56,826 bases of DNA from Sulfuritalea sp. (GCA_023700805.1 JAMPYF010000030.1:1-56826); one strand, 5' to 3'; shown: positions 16,194-25,598, counted from the stretch's first letter. Notes: a model not told the origin generated them from the letters alone. Numbers and translations: made by a program.

Positions 16194-16973
16194 TCAGGCG
16201 CGACGCAGCGAGACTTCGCCGGACAGGATGCGCTCGCTGCGGCCGCCGACGTCCAGCAGCAGCGCGCCGTCGACATCGACGCCGCGACAGACGCCGACGA
16301 CGGGGGCGCCGAAATCGCTGGCGATGCTCACCGGGACATCCTGGAAGGCGTGGCGCGCCAGCCATTCCGCGCGGAGCGCGGCGAAACCCCCGCCGCCGAA
16401 GCTTTCCAGCGTGGCCAGCAGTTCGCCGAGCAAGGCGGCATACAGCGCATTACTGTCGGCCGCGGCCACGTCGATCGCATCGATGGCGGCCGAGGCGGCG
16501 CGCACATCGTCGGGCATGCCCGACGGCAGTTGCAGGTTGATGCCGATGCCGATCACGGCGGCATGCGGCGCACCGGGCACCAGCTCGACCAGGATGCCGC
16601 CGAGCTTGCGCCCCTGCTTGAGAATGTCGTTGGGCCATTTCAGCGCCGTATCGCCAGCGCCAACTTTCTGCAGCGCGCGCGCGACGGCGACGCCGACAGC
16701 GAGCGACAGGCCGGCCGGCGCAGTGCCCGGCGCAAAGCGCCAGAGCAGCGAAAAGGTCAGGCTGTCGCCGGGGCTGGAAAACCAGCTGCGGCCGCGCCGG
16801 CCGCGGCCGGCGGTCTGTTCCTCGGCGATGACGACGGTGCCGGACGGGGCGCCGGCCTCGGCGCGGGCCAGCAATACCGCATTGGTCGAATCGCAGCTGG
16901 GCAGCACGTCGATATCGAAACGGCGCGCTGCATTTCCCAGCTTGGCGACGATGGCGGCAATGGTGGCAGGCAT
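16194..16973 (-). CDS. birA: biotin--[acetyl-CoA-carboxylase] ligase
   Basis: A 259-residue biotin protein ligase without the DNA-binding domain of E. coli BirA, hence enzyme only. It biotinylates the carboxyl-carrier protein of acetyl-CoA carboxylase. Motifs: SCDSTNAVLLA, the biotinoyl-AMP loop AGRGRRGRSWFS, LKWPNDIL and GILVE, then GIGINL. Met at 16973 matches the family start (MPATIAAIV). Residues encoded just before KWPND read KVGAGDTA, which is an in-frame copy of the dispersed repeat; in other BirA proteins this short loop varies. Confidence 0.94.
   Translation of the reverse strand: MPATIAAIVAKLGNAARRFDIDVLPSCDSTNAVLLARAEAGAPSGTVVIAEEQTAGRGRRGRSWFSSPGDSLTFSLLWRFAPGTAPAGLSLAVGVAVARALQKVGAGDTALKWPNDILKQGRKLGGILVELVPGAPHAAVIGIGINLQLPSGMPDDVRAASAAIDAIDVAAADSNALYAALLGELLATLESFGGGGFAALRAEWLARHAFQDVPVSIASDFGAPVVGVCRGVDVDGALLLDVGGRSERILSGEVSLRRA
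16652..16664 (-). repeat. dispersed repeat copy (exact core) inside birA, in frame
   Basis: The exact core, followed by the consensus ATACGGC, reads in the gene's own direction as KVGAGDTA immediately before the conserved KWPND motif. No hairpin follows it, as conserved coding sequence begins there. Confidence 0.65.
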
Positions 16974-17051
16974 GATGGATCCCCGATGACAGTGGGTTGC
17001 CGGCAGGGCCGGCCTGATCATGCTGACTATACTTGAAGCCGCCGCGGCGCG

Positions 17052-18470
17052 TCAGCCCTCCTCGGCCTTGAGCTCGTCCAGGCCGAGTTCCTGGATCTTG
17101 CGCGTGATGGTGTTGCGCCCTATGCCGAGCAGTTGCGCGGCATCGATGCGGCGTCCGCCGGTGGCATTCAGTGCGCGCCGGATCAGCGTGGCTTCGAACT
17201 CGCGATTGAGTTGATCGAAGACCTGGCCCGGCGCCGCGGCCAGCAGCCGGTCGGCTTCGCCGGCCAGTGCCGCGCTCCAACTGGCCGGCAGGTCGCGGCG
17301 TGCGGAATTTTCCAGGCCCTCGCGCAGCTCCGCGGGCAGATCGGGAATGTCCACGCTCTGCCCGGGAGCCATCACGGTCAGCCAGTGGCAGAGGTTTTCC
17401 AACTGGCGCACATTGCCGGGGAAATCCAGGCCCTGCAGGTACTTGAGCGCCGCATCGGTCAGGCGCTTGGGTTCGCCGCCGAGTTCCTGGGCGCTTTTCT
17501 GCAGGAAGTGCCGGGCCAGCAGCGGAATGTCGTCGCGCCGCTCGCGCAGCGGCGGCAGGCGCAGGCGGATGACATTGAGGCGATGGAACAGGTCTTCGCG
17601 AAACAGGCCGGCCTTGACCCGTCCTTCGAGATCCTGGTGGGTGGCGGCGATCACGCGCACGTTGGCCTTGACCGGCTGGTGGCCGCCGACGCGATAGAAG
17701 TTGCCGTCGGACAGCACGCGCAGCAGCCGGGTCTGCAGTTCGGCCGGCATGTCGCCGATTTCGTCGAGGAACAGGGTGCCGTTGTCGGCCTGCTCGAAGC
17801 GTCCGCGGCGCAGAGCGGCGGCGCCGGTGAAAGCGCCCTTTTCGTGGCCGAACAATTCGGATTCGAGCAGGTCGCGCGGTATCGCCGCGGTGTTGATGGC
17901 GATGAAGGGGGCATCCTTGCGCGGGCTGTGCCGGTGCAGGGCGCGCGCCACGAGTTCCTTGCCGGTACCGGATTCGCCGTTGATCAGCACCGTGGCGTGC
18001 GACTGGCTAAGCCTTCCGATGGCGCGGAAGACTTCCTGCAGCGCCGCGCCCTGACCCAGAATCTCGGGTACGACGCTGGTTTGCTCCGTTGCACCATTCT
18101 GGTGCGACGCCTGGGTGAGCGCCCTGCGCACCAGGTCCACGGCCTGATCGACGTCGAAAGGCTTCGGCAGGTATTCGAAGGCGCCGCCCTGGAAGGCCGC
18201 CACGGCCGAATCGAGATCGGAATAGGCGGTCATGATGATGACCGGCAGGTCGGGATAATGCTCCTTGACGTGACGCAGCAGGTCGAGGCCGCTTTTCCCC
18301 GGCATCCGGATGTCGGAAACCACCACCTGCGGCCGCGCGCCGTGTTCGAAAGCCGCCAGCACCTCGTCGGCGGAACCGAAGCAGCGGGCCGCGATGTTCT
18401 CCCGGCCGAGGGCCTTTTCCAGCACCCAGCGGATCGAGCGGTCGTCGTCGATGATCCAGACCGGATTCAT
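17052..18470 (-). CDS. ntrC: nitrogen regulation response regulator NtrC (NR-I)
   Basis: A 472-residue sigma54-dependent activator. Receiver domain with IIDDDRSIRWVL, phospho-Asp in VVVSDIRMPGKSG and Lys in YLPKPF; AAA+ domain with GESGTGKE (Walker A), the sigma54-contacting ELFGHEKGAFTGA (GAFTGA loop) and GTLFLDEIGDMP (Walker B), FREDLFHRLNV; C-terminal Fis-like HTH RIDAAQLLGIGRNTITRKIQELGL. It activates glnA and other nitrogen genes when phosphorylated by NtrB. Two candidate NtrC sites lie upstream of glnA in this window. Confidence 0.96.
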   Translation of the reverse strand: MNPVWIIDDDRSIRWVLEKALGRENIAARCFGSADEVLAAFEHGARPQVVVSDIRMPGKSGLDLLRHVKEHYPDLPVIIMTAYSDLDSAVAAFQGGAFEYLPKPFDVDQAVDLVRRALTQASHQNGATEQTSVVPEILGQGAALQEVFRAIGRLSQSHATVLINGESGTGKELVARALHRHSPRKDAPFIAINTAAIPRDLLESELFGHEKGAFTGAAALRRGRFEQADNGTLFLDEIGDMPAELQTRLLRVLSDGNFYRVGGHQPVKANVRVIAATHQDLEGRVKAGLFREDLFHRLNVIRLRLPPLRERRDDIPLLARHFLQKSAQELGGEPKRLTDAALKYLQGLDFPGNVRQLENLCHWLTVMAPGQSVDIPDLPAELREGLENSARRDLPASWSAALAGEADRLLAAAPGQVFDQLNREFEATLIRRALNATGGRRIDAAQLLGIGRNTITRKIQELGLDELKAEEG

Positions 18471-18516
18471 GGTCTGCCACCGCAGGTCGTCATGGCGCCG
18501 GTGCTCAGTCTGTTCC

Positions 18517-19587
18517 TCATGCTTCTTCCTTCTTCCTTCTTGCCAGCGGCAGCATCAGCGAAAAACAGGTGCGGCCGGGACGCGAGCTGACTTCGATGGT
18601 CCCGCCGTGCTGCTGGACGAAACTCTGGGCTATGGTGAGTCCGAGACCGCTGCCGTTCTCGCGGCCCGACACCAGCGGATAAAAGATCTTGTCGCGAATC
18701 TCTTCCGGCACACCGGGCCCATTGTCGATCACCTGCAATTCAAGTGCCAGCTGGTGGTGCTTCTTGGCCAGAGTTACCTGGCGCGCCGCGCGCGTGCGGA
18801 ATATGATTTCGCCATGGCCTTGCATCGCCTGCGCCGCGTTGCGCGAGATGTTGAGAATGGCCTGGATCAGCTGTTCGCGGTCGCCGGTCATGTCGGGCAA
18901 GGAAGTGTCGTAGTCGCGGCGCACGACGACGTCATGGTATTCGGCGAGGATCAGGCGCCGCACGCGTTCGAGGATCTCGTGGATATTCACCTGCGCCGGC
19001 TGCATCACGCGGTGCGAGGAGAGCAGACGCTGCATCAGGTCCTGCAGGCGGTCGGCCTCGTCGATGATGACCTGGGTGTATTCCTTGAGCGGTTCGCTGG
19101 ACAGCTCGCGCTCCAGCAACTGCGCCGAACCGCGGATGCCGCCGAGCGGATTCTTGATCTCGTGCGCCAGGTTGCGCACCAGCTCGCGGTTGGCCTGCTG
19201 CTGCTGGGCCAGCTGTTCCTCGCGCGCGGCCTTGAGCTGCTGGTCGATCGGCCGCACTTCGAGCAGCAGGCGCGCACTGCCGCCTTCCACGGGCGTCACC
19301 GTGCAATCGACATGCAGTTGCGTTTCCGGCGCCGGCCTGATCAGGATGTTGTGGCCGGTGTAGCTCCAGTTGTTCTTCAGTGCATTGTCGAGCGCGGCCG
19401 AAAGTTCGGGCGGATCGCCGACCAGGCGCTGCAGGGGATGGCCGAGCAACTGGCGCGAACTGACCGCGAACAGATTCTCCGCCGCCGGATTGACGTGGCG
19501 GATGATCAGTTTGGCATCGACCAGCACCACGGCGGAAGACAGCAGATCGAGCCCGCTGAAGGCATGAAAGGTTTGGCTAGCGTTCAT
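18517..19587 (-). CDS. ntrB: nitrogen regulation sensor kinase NtrB (NR-II)
   Basis: A 356-residue cytosolic histidine kinase: an N-terminal PAS domain (AVVLVDAKLIIRHVNPAAENLF), the H-box LVRNLAHEIKNPLGGIRGSAQLLERE, N-box LIQAILNISRNAAQAM, G1 VIDNGPGVPEEI and G2 GSGLGLTIAQSFVQQHGG. No membrane segments, as expected for NtrB, which is controlled by PII. Start at 19587 (MNASQTF) was preferred over the upstream Met because PAS alignment begins there. ntrC follows after 46 bp. Confidence 0.95.
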   Translation of the reverse strand: MNASQTFHAFSGLDLLSSAVVLVDAKLIIRHVNPAAENLFAVSSRQLLGHPLQRLVGDPPELSAALDNALKNNWSYTGHNILIRPAPETQLHVDCTVTPVEGGSARLLLEVRPIDQQLKAAREEQLAQQQQANRELVRNLAHEIKNPLGGIRGSAQLLERELSSEPLKEYTQVIIDEADRLQDLMQRLLSSHRVMQPAQVNIHEILERVRRLILAEYHDVVVRRDYDTSLPDMTGDREQLIQAILNISRNAAQAMQGHGEIIFRTRAARQVTLAKKHHQLALELQVIDNGPGVPEEIRDKIFYPLVSGRENGSGLGLTIAQSFVQQHGGTIEVSSRPGRTCFSLMLPLARRKKEEA

Positions 19588-19645
19588 CACCGGTGATTCT
19601 TGCAAGAAGCACACCAGCCGCGCCGAATTTCATCTGCGCCGCGAA

Positions 19646-20083
19646 TCAGCGCAGGTTACCGAGTTCTTTCTTCAGCGACTCGACGTTGCGCTCATGCAGC
19701 GCCACGGTATCGCGCAGCGGCTGCAACTTGTCCGGCGGCTGGTTACCGGCATCCTGCAAAGCTTTTCTGGCTTTCTCGGTGTTCTGCAGCTCGCTGGCCA
19801 GTTCCCTGTCCAGAATCGCGCGTCGATCGCCATCGCGAACCCTCTGTTCGTTGCTTGAAATGCGCGGGAAATCGCCTGGCGTCGGCACCGCCGCGGGGCG
19901 TTGCCTGACAACGCCGCCGGGGGGCGGAGGCGGCGCCTGGTAGGAAAGCACGGTGCAACCCTTGCGGGTGGTCTTCTGGTTGGTGAGCAGCACCGCACCG
20001 GACTCGTCCGTACACTTGTAGAGCGTGTTGGCGGCGGCTGGCACCGCCAGCAACAGCGACAGGGGCAGCAGGAACTTCTTCAT
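19646..20083 (-). CDS. DUF4124 domain-containing exported protein
   Basis: A 145-residue protein with a clear signal peptide (KKFLLPLSLLLAVPAAA), a DUF4124 domain (NTLYKCTDESGAVLLTNQKTTRKGCTVL) with its two conserved Cys, a Pro-rich spacer, and a C-terminal helical segment likely to form a coiled coil (RRAILDRELASELQNTEKARKAL...). Periplasmic; function unknown. This family often sits between glnA and ntrB in betaproteobacteria, as it does here. Confidence 0.85.
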   Translation of the reverse strand: MKKFLLPLSLLLAVPAAANTLYKCTDESGAVLLTNQKTTRKGCTVLSYQAPPPPPGGVVRQRPAAVPTPGDFPRISSNEQRVRDGDRRAILDRELASELQNTEKARKALQDAGNQPPDKLQPLRDTVALHERNVESLKKELGNLR

Positions 20084-20234
20084 GCCGCCCAGTGTATGTC
20101 AACGGCGGAAACATCGCCAGAACACCATCCACGGCGCTGCTGCCGCGCACAGATCCCGCTGGGGGATGCCGTCGTCCCCGCAGCCTGCGGGGGGGCTTGG
20201 CCGCCGGGGATTGCGCTGCGCGCGCCGGAGATAA

Positions 20235-20262
20235 AAAAAGGACGGGCAAGCCCGTCCTTTTT
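20235..20262 (-). terminator. rho-independent terminator of glnA
   Basis: Hairpin AAAAAGGACGGGC (20235-20247), loop AA, GCCCGTCCTTTTT (20250-20262). On the minus strand the stem is followed by a run of T residues. It is about 80 bp past the glnA stop, in the 257-bp gap before the DUF4124 gene. Confidence 0.85.
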
Positions 20263-20340
20263 CAGTGCCTTGCGGCAGGACTCGTCCGTAGCGGCGAGGT
20301 CAGCGGTTTCTGCTGGCCCGCCTGCTACGCAGGGGCCTCG

Positions 20341-21750
20341 TCAGATCGAGTAGTACATGTCGAACTCGACCGGATGGGTCGTCATGCGGAAACGCTGCAC
20401 TTCTTCCATCTTCAGATCGATGTAGGCATCGATCATCTCGTTGCTGAAAACGCCGCCGCGGGTCAGGAACTCGCGGTCCTTGTCGAGGTAGTCCAGCGCC
20501 TGGTCGAGGCTGGAGCAGACGGTCGGGATCTTGGCATCCTCTTCCGGCGGCAGATCGTAGAGGTTCTTGTCGGCCGGGTCGCCGGGGTGGATCTTGTTCT
20601 GCACGCCGTCCAGGCCGGCCATCATCAGCGCCGTGAAGCACAGGTAGGGATTGGCACCGGGATCCGGGAAGCGCGTCTCGATGCGGCGCGCCTTGTCGGA
20701 ATGCACGTAGGGCACGCGGATCGAGGCGGAACGGTTGCGTGCCGAGTAGGCCAGCTTGACCGGGGCTTCGAAACCCGGCACCAGACGCTTGTAGGAGTTG
20801 GTCAGCGGGTTGGTGATGGCGTTCAGCGCGCGCGCGTGCTTGATGATGCCGCCGATGTAGTACAGCGCGAACTCGGACAGGCCGGCATAGCCGTTGCCGG
20901 CGAACAGGTTCTTGCCGTCCTTCCAGATCGACTGGTGCACGTGCATGCCGGAGCCGTTGTCGCCGACGATCGGCTTGGGCATGAAGGTCGCCGTCTTGCC
21001 GTAGCTGTGGGCGACGTTATGCACGATGTACTTGAGGATCTGGGTCCAGTCGGCGCGCTTGACCAGGGTGCTGAACACGGTGCCGATTTCGCACTGGCCG
21101 GCGGTGGCGACTTCATGGTGATGGACTTCGACCGGCACGCCGCAGGCTTCCAGCGCCAGACACATCTGGGCGCGGATGTCGTTCAGGCTGTCGACCGGGG
21201 GCACCGGGAAATAGCCGCCCTTGACGGTCGGACGGTGGCCGGTGTTGCCGCCGTCGAATTTCTCGGCGGTGGCCCAGGCGGCCTCTTCCGAGAATATCTT
21301 GCAGTAGGCGCCGGACATGTCCACCTTCCACTCGACGGAGTCGAAAATGAAGAATTCGGGTTCGGGGCCGAAGTAGGCTGTGTCGCCGATGCCCGAGGAC
21401 TTGAGGTAGGCCTCGGCGCGCTTGGCGATCGAACGCGGATCGCGGTCATAGCCCTTGCCGTCGGCCGGCTCGACTACGTCGCAGGTCAGCACCAGCGTGG
21501 TCTCGTCCATGAAGGGATCGATGTAGGCGGTCGATGCATCGGGCATCAGCTGCATGTCCGATGCCTGGATGCCCTTCCAGCCGGCGACGGAGGAGCCGTC
21601 GAAGGCGTGGCCGTCTTCGAACTTTTCCATGCCGAAGGCGGAGATCGGCACACCAACGTGTTGTTCCTTGCCGCGCGTGTCGGTGAAGCGGAAGTCGACG
21701 AAGCGGACTTCCTTCTCCTCGACCAACTTGAGTACGTCCTGGGGGGTCAT
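20341..21750 (-). CDS. glnA: type I glutamine synthetase
   Basis: A 469-residue glutamine synthetase (GSI-beta): [24 protein letters not shown], the catalytic [39 protein letters not shown] and [18 protein letters not shown]. Near the C-terminus is [16 protein letters not shown], the adenylylation-site Tyr region, so it is regulated by GlnE. It makes glutamine from glutamate and ammonium. AGGAGAG precedes the ATG at 21750. Upstream are a sigma54 promoter and NtrC boxes; a terminator follows. The longer frame to 21903 is not part of the protein. Confidence 0.97.
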   Translation of the reverse strand: MTPQDVLKLVEEKEVRFVDFRFTDTRGKEQHVGVPISAFGMEKFEDGHAFDGSSVAGWKGIQASDMQLMPDASTAYIDPFMDETTLVLTCDVVEPADGKGYDRDPRSIAKRAEAYLKSSGIGDTAYFGPEPEFFIFDSVEWKVDMSGAYCKIFSEEAAWATAEKFDGGNTGHRPTVKGGYFPVPPVDSLNDIRAQMCLALEACGVPVEVHHHEVATAGQCEIGTVFSTLVKRADWTQILKYIVHNVAHSYGKTATFMPKPIVGDNGSGMHVHQSIWKDGKNLFAGNGYAGLSEFALYYIGGIIKHARALNAITNPLTNSYKRLVPGFEAPVKLAYSARNRSASIRVPYVHSDKARRIETRFPDPGANPYLCFTALMMAGLDGVQNKIHPGDPADKNLYDLPPEEDAKIPTVCSSLDQALDYLDKDREFLTRGGVFSNEMIDAYIDLKMEEVQRFRMTTHPVEFDMYYSI

Positions 21751-21824
21751 GAGCTGCTCTCCTGAGAGTAAATGGCAAATGCTGTGAAATCGATACCGAA
21801 ACAATAACGGTGCAGCTCGCAGAT

Positions 21825-21840
21825 AGCAGGTAGCGTGCCA
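21825..21840 (-). promoter_or_regulatory. sigma54 (RpoN) promoter of glnA
   Basis: On the minus strand: TGGCAC-GCTAC-CTGCT, against consensus TGGCAC-N5-TTGCW: the -24 element is perfect and the -12 element matches at 4 of 5 positions, with correct spacing. Transcription would start near 21813, leaving a leader of about 60 bases to the glnA ATG. Confidence 0.85.
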
Positions 21841-21902
21841 TTCGCACCGGGAAAGGAAGCGATTGTGCCACAAGTCTTTTTGCTTCTCGATACCGCCATA
21901 CA

Positions 21903-21919
21903 TGCACCAAGATCATGCA
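21903..21919 (-). promoter_or_regulatory. second, weaker NtrC box upstream of glnA
   Basis: TGCACC-AAGAT-CATGCA against TGCACY-N5-GGTGCA, two mismatches. It lies about 31 bp from the perfect box, near -98 from the predicted transcription start, on nearly the same helix face. Confidence 0.6.
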
Positions 21920-21933
21920 TAAGCGCAAGGGAC

Positions 21934-21950
21934 TGCACTAATTTGGTGCA
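21934..21950 (-). promoter_or_regulatory. perfect NtrC enhancer box upstream of glnA, overlapping the 3' end of the cation-efflux gene
   Basis: TGCACT-AATTT-GGTGCA is a perfect match to the NtrC consensus TGCACY-N5-GGTGCA. It is centred near -129 from the predicted glnA start and overlaps the last codons of the upstream CDF transporter gene. Confidence 0.85.
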
Positions 21951-23134
21951 ATTCTCCGATTGAGGCGAATGGCATTGAACCAGGGGTCGGCGGGCAGGGC
22001 CGCGGCCACGCGCTGCCTGATCGCGGCGATTTCGGCGTCATCGGCAAAACCGGGCGGCAGAAAAACTTCGGCCTCGACCCGGGCGCCGAGGTAATGCAGG
22101 ATGGTCCGCTCGGACTCCGGCGGATCGGCGCCGAGCAGTTCGCGCAGATGGGCGAGCAGGAAGGCGCGGTCGGGCAAGGCAACGGCGGCATTGCCCAGCA
22201 AGTCGTTTTCGGGGTCGACGTGAACCAATACGTCGAGCACTTCCGGATGGCCGTCGAGCACGCGCTGCCGCACCGTTTCGGCGACGCGGTGGCCTTCGGA
22301 GACGCTGATGCGCGGATTGACCTGGACATGCGCATCGACCAGAACCTGGTGCGCCATGCGCCGGGTGCGCAGTTCATGCATGCCGAGCACGCCGGAGGTC
22401 GTCGCGATGGTCATGCGGATGGCCGCCACTTCCTCGGCCGAAAGGCCCGTATCGATCAATTCGCGGATGGCTGCCCAGCCGAACTTGAATCCGGCGCGGA
22501 CGATCATGGCGCCGACGATGATGGCGGCCACGGCGTCGGCGAAGTTGAAGCCGAGCAGGGCGCCGGCGATGCCGGCCGCCACCACCAGCGAGGACAGCGC
22601 GTCGGCGCGCGCGTGCCAGGCGTTGGCCACCAGCATCGGCGAACGCAGGCGCTCGGCCGTCGTCAACATGTAGCGGAACAGACCCTCCTTGGCCGCCAGC
22701 GTGAACAGCGCCGCCCACATCGCCGCGACGCCGACCGGCGGCGCGCTGCCGATGTCCTGCAGGCGGCCCGCCGCCGTGACCAGGATGCCGGCGCCGGTGC
22801 CGGCCAGCAGCAGGCCCAGCACCAGCGAGGCCGCCGTCTCGAAGCGGCCGTGGCCGTAAGGATGGTCGGCATCGGCAGCTTCCGCACCCTTGCGGTTGGC
22901 GAACAAGACGAAGGTGTCGGCGACGATGTCCGACAGCGTGTGCATGGCGTCGGCGATCAGGCTCTGCGAATGCGCGCCGAAACCCACCACCAGCTGCATG
23001 GCCGTCAGCACGGCATTGACGCAAACGCTGACCCAGGTGATGCGCTGGCCCTCGGCGAAGCGCTGGTCCTCGCGCGCCGGCGTGCCGTTGCGCGGGAGCT
23101 CGGCCATCTTGGATGAATGGGTTTCGCGGGACAT
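21938..23134 (-). CDS. cation diffusion facilitator (CDF) metal efflux transporter
   Basis: A 398-residue CDF-family transporter. Six hydrophobic segments lie in residues about 30-215; the metal-site helix II reads SLIADAMHTLSDIVADTFVLF, and helix V carries HARADALSSLVVA, giving the paired H/D-x3-D sites. DHPYGHGRFETAA is the family's conserved loop. The C-terminal cytoplasmic domain extends well beyond the usual metal-binding ferredoxin-like domain (to 398 residues). Likely exports Zn, Fe, Mn or similar divalent ions in exchange for protons. Its final codons overlap a glnA NtrC enhancer site. It is divergent from the rhodanese gene. Confidence 0.9.
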   Translation of the reverse strand: MSRETHSSKMAELPRNGTPAREDQRFAEGQRITWVSVCVNAVLTAMQLVVGFGAHSQSLIADAMHTLSDIVADTFVLFANRKGAEAADADHPYGHGRFETAASLVLGLLLAGTGAGILVTAAGRLQDIGSAPPVGVAAMWAALFTLAAKEGLFRYMLTTAERLRSPMLVANAWHARADALSSLVVAAGIAGALLGFNFADAVAAIIVGAMIVRAGFKFGWAAIRELIDTGLSAEEVAAIRMTIATTSGVLGMHELRTRRMAHQVLVDAHVQVNPRISVSEGHRVAETVRQRVLDGHPEVLDVLVHVDPENDLLGNAAVALPDRAFLLAHLRELLGADPPESERTILHYLGARVEAEVFLPPGFADDAEIAAIRQRVAAALPADPWFNAIRLNRRIAPN

Positions 23135-23193
23135 GAGGGAAAGCTATACTCGAATCCTTCGCATTCTATCCCGCTCATCCAGCCGGTATTCCC

Positions 23194-23646
23194 ATGGGAC
23201 GCATCACCGAACTGCTCAGCCTGGCCCAGGCGCGCGCGCGCGAACTGAACCTGTCCTACGAAGGCGCGCTGACGCCGCGCGAGGCGCACGAGCTGCTGCA
23301 GCTGGCGCCCGGCGCGCGGCTCATCGACGTGCGCACCAAGGCCGAGTGGGACTGGGTCGGCCGGGTGCCCGGCGCGATCGAAATCGAATGGATGGCATAT
23401 CCGGGCAACCTACTCAATCCGCATTTCATCGCGACCCTCAAGCACTCCGTCACGACCGAGTCCCTGCTGCTGTTCCTGTGCCGCTCCGGCCACCGCTCCG
23501 GCGCCGCGGCGAAAGCCGCCACCGAAGCCGGTTTTCCGGACTGCTACAACATCCTCGAAGGCTTCGAGGGCAACAAGGATGCCAACGGCCAGCGCAACCG
23601 CAGCGGCGGCTGGCGAGCCTGCGGCCTGCCCTGGAGCCAGAGCTAG
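23194..23646 (+). CDS. rhodanese-like sulfurtransferase domain protein
   Basis: A 150-residue single rhodanese domain. Motifs: LTPREAHELLQLAPGARLIDVRTKAEWDWVGRVPGAIEIEW, the active-site loop CRSGHRS (Cys nucleophile), and EGFEGNKDANGQRNRSGGW, a C-terminal signature of this subfamily. No signal peptide, so cytosolic. It lies 17 bp upstream of nadA and may supply or repair sulfur for that [4Fe-4S] enzyme; that link is only inferred from position. Confidence 0.9.
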   Translation: MGRITELLSLAQARARELNLSYEGALTPREAHELLQLAPGARLIDVRTKAEWDWVGRVPGAIEIEWMAYPGNLLNPHFIATLKHSVTTESLLLFLCRSGHRSGAAAKAATEAGFPDCYNILEGFEGNKDANGQRNRSGGWRACGLPWSQS

Positions 23647-23663
23647 CAAGAACGGACACCACC

Positions 23664-24761
23664 ATGCAAACCGCCACCATCTCCTTTGACCGCTTCAACA
23701 ACCTGGCCGACCGCGACGCCGGCGAACGTATCCGTGCCGCCCGTGCCAGGCTCGGCGACAAGGTCGTGCTGCTGTGCCACCACTACCAGCGCGCCGACGT
23801 CTATGTCCATGCCGACATCACCGGCGACTCGCTCAAGCTGTCGCGCCTGGCCTCGCAGTCGGATGCCGAGAACATCGTCTTCTGCGGCGTGCATTTCATG
23901 GCCGAAGTCGCCGACATCCTGTCGCGCCCGGAGCAGATTGCCATCCTGCCCGACCTCGCCGCCGGTTGCTCGATGGCCGACATGGCCAGCCTGGCCAAGG
24001 TGGAGCGCGCCTGGCGCGAACTCGCCGCGGTGCTCGACCCGGACGAAAAGGTCACGCCGGTCACCTACATCAATTCGGCGGCCGACCTCAAGGCCTTCTG
24101 CGGCGCGCACGGCGGCATCGTGTGCACCTCCAGCAACGCGCCGAAGATCCTCGACTGGGCCTTCGCCCAGCGCGAGAAGGTGCTGTTCTTTCCCGACCAG
24201 CACCTCGGACGCTGGAGCGGCTACAAGATGGGCATTCCGCTCGACCAGATGGTGATCTGGAACCCCGACCTCGAACAGGGCGGCCTGACGCGCGAGCAGA
24301 TCGACCAGGCGAAGATCATCCTCTGGCACGGCTTCTGTTCGGTGCACCAGATGTTCCAGCCGAAGGACATCATCAAGTTCCGCAACCAGCATCCCGATGG
24401 CCTCGTCATCTCCCACCCCGAGTGCAGCTTCGAGGTCTGCAAGCAGTCCGACTACATCGGCAGCACCGAGACCATTTTGCAGACGGTCAAGGCCGCGCCG
24501 CCCAACACGCGCTGGCTGGTCGGCACCGAGTTGAACCTGGTCGAGCGCCTGGCCCAGGAGGTCAGGCACGAGGGCAAGATCGTGCAGTTCATGGCCAGCA
24601 CCGTCTGCATGTGCTCGACCATGCAGCGCATCGATCCGCAGCACCTGGCGTGGACCCTCGAAAACCTGGTCGAGGGCCGCGTCGTGAACCAGATCAAGGT
24701 GCCGCCGCACGAAGCCGCGCTGGCCAGGATCGTCCTGGAACGCATGCTTGCGGTTTCCTGA
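23664..24761 (+). CDS. nadA: quinolinate synthase A
   Basis: A 365-residue quinolinate synthase, condensing iminoaspartate with DHAP in NAD biosynthesis. Recognisable blocks: LLCHHYQRADVYVHADITGDSLKLSR, FCGVHFMAEVADIL, AGCSMADMA, FFPDQHLGRWSGYKMG, HPECSFEVC and MASTVCMCSTMQ; the conserved cysteines bind a [4Fe-4S] cluster. Start at 23664 (MQTATISF) gives normal length; the longer frame overlaps the rhodanese gene. The next gene begins at the base after its stop. Confidence 0.96.
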   Translation: MQTATISFDRFNNLADRDAGERIRAARARLGDKVVLLCHHYQRADVYVHADITGDSLKLSRLASQSDAENIVFCGVHFMAEVADILSRPEQIAILPDLAAGCSMADMASLAKVERAWRELAAVLDPDEKVTPVTYINSAADLKAFCGAHGGIVCTSSNAPKILDWAFAQREKVLFFPDQHLGRWSGYKMGIPLDQMVIWNPDLEQGGLTREQIDQAKIILWHGFCSVHQMFQPKDIIKFRNQHPDGLVISHPECSFEVCKQSDYIGSTETILQTVKAAPPNTRWLVGTELNLVERLAQEVRHEGKIVQFMASTVCMCSTMQRIDPQHLAWTLENLVEGRVVNQIKVPPHEAALARIVLERMLAVS

Positions 24762-25598
24762 GTGAAGCTGCACATCAAGGAGCAGGCCCGGATCGCGACA
24801 CCCGGGGCGCTGTCCGTCGCCACCTGGAACATCCACAAGGGTTTCTCGCAATTCAACCGCCGCATGATGGTGCATGAGCTGCGCGAACGCCTGCGCGAGC
24901 TGTCGGCCGACATCGTGTTCCTGCAGGAAGTGCAGGGCCTGCATCTGCTGCACGCCGCACGGCATTCCGACTGGCCGTCGCTGCCACAGCACGAATTCCT
25001 CGCCGAGGACGTCTGGGACAGCCATTGCTACGGCAGCAACATGGTCTACGACCACGGCCACCACGGCAATGCAATCCTTTCGCGTTTTCCCATCCTGCAT
25101 AGCGACAACCAGGATGTGACCCACCTGCGCTTCGACAAGCGCGGGCTGCTGCACTGCGTCGTCCAGCTGCCCTGGCTGGCACGGCCGCTGCATTGCGTCT
25201 GCGTCCATCTGTCGCTGTTCGCGCGCTCGCGGCGGCTGCAACTCGATGCGCTGGCAAGCCGCATCGAGGAAGTCGTACCGGCCGCTGCGCCGCTCCTGAT
25301 CGCCGGCGACTTCAACGACTGGCGCAACCGCGCCGACGACCTGCTGGCCGAGCGCCTCGGCCTGGCCGAGGTATTCTCCGGTGGCGGCCGCCGGCCGTCG
25401 CGCAGCTATCCGGCCGCCCTGCCGATGTTTCGCCTCGACCGCATCTACCAGCGCGGCATGCGGACCGTCGCGACGCAGGTGCATGCCGGGCGGCCGTGGT
25501 CGAGCATTTCCGATCATGCGGTGCTTTCCGCCGAATTCAGGATCGGAGCCACTGCTGCCGGCCCGCGCAGCGAAAGCCCCGGCAAGCAAAGCGCGTGA
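24762..25598 (+). CDS. endonuclease/exonuclease/phosphatase-family protein (YbhP-like)
   Basis: A 278-residue EEP-fold protein with the metal-dependent phosphodiesterase motifs SVATWNIHKGFS, IVFLQEVQGLH, GNAILSRFPI, CVHLSLFARSR, IAGDFNDW and SISDHAVLSAEF. It resembles E. coli YbhP, which likewise precedes clsB, so a lipid or nucleic-acid phosphodiester substrate is possible. The start is a GTG directly following the nadA stop (TGA-GTG), with a coupled start implied. No signal peptide is visible. Confidence 0.87.
   Translation: MKLHIKEQARIATPGALSVATWNIHKGFSQFNRRMMVHELRERLRELSADIVFLQEVQGLHLLHAARHSDWPSLPQHEFLAEDVWDSHCYGSNMVYDHGHHGNAILSRFPILHSDNQDVTHLRFDKRGLLHCVVQLPWLARPLHCVCVHLSLFARSRRLQLDALASRIEEVVPAAAPLLIAGDFNDWRNRADDLLAERLGLAEVFSGGGRRPSRSYPAALPMFRLDRIYQRGMRTVATQVHAGRPWSSISDHAVLSAEFRIGATAAGPRSESPGKQSA

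Noticed and set aside
21751..21903. Extension of the glnA reading frame by 51 codons
   Set aside because: It covers the sigma54 promoter region, and the ATG at 21750 has a good ribosome-binding site and the family N-terminus.
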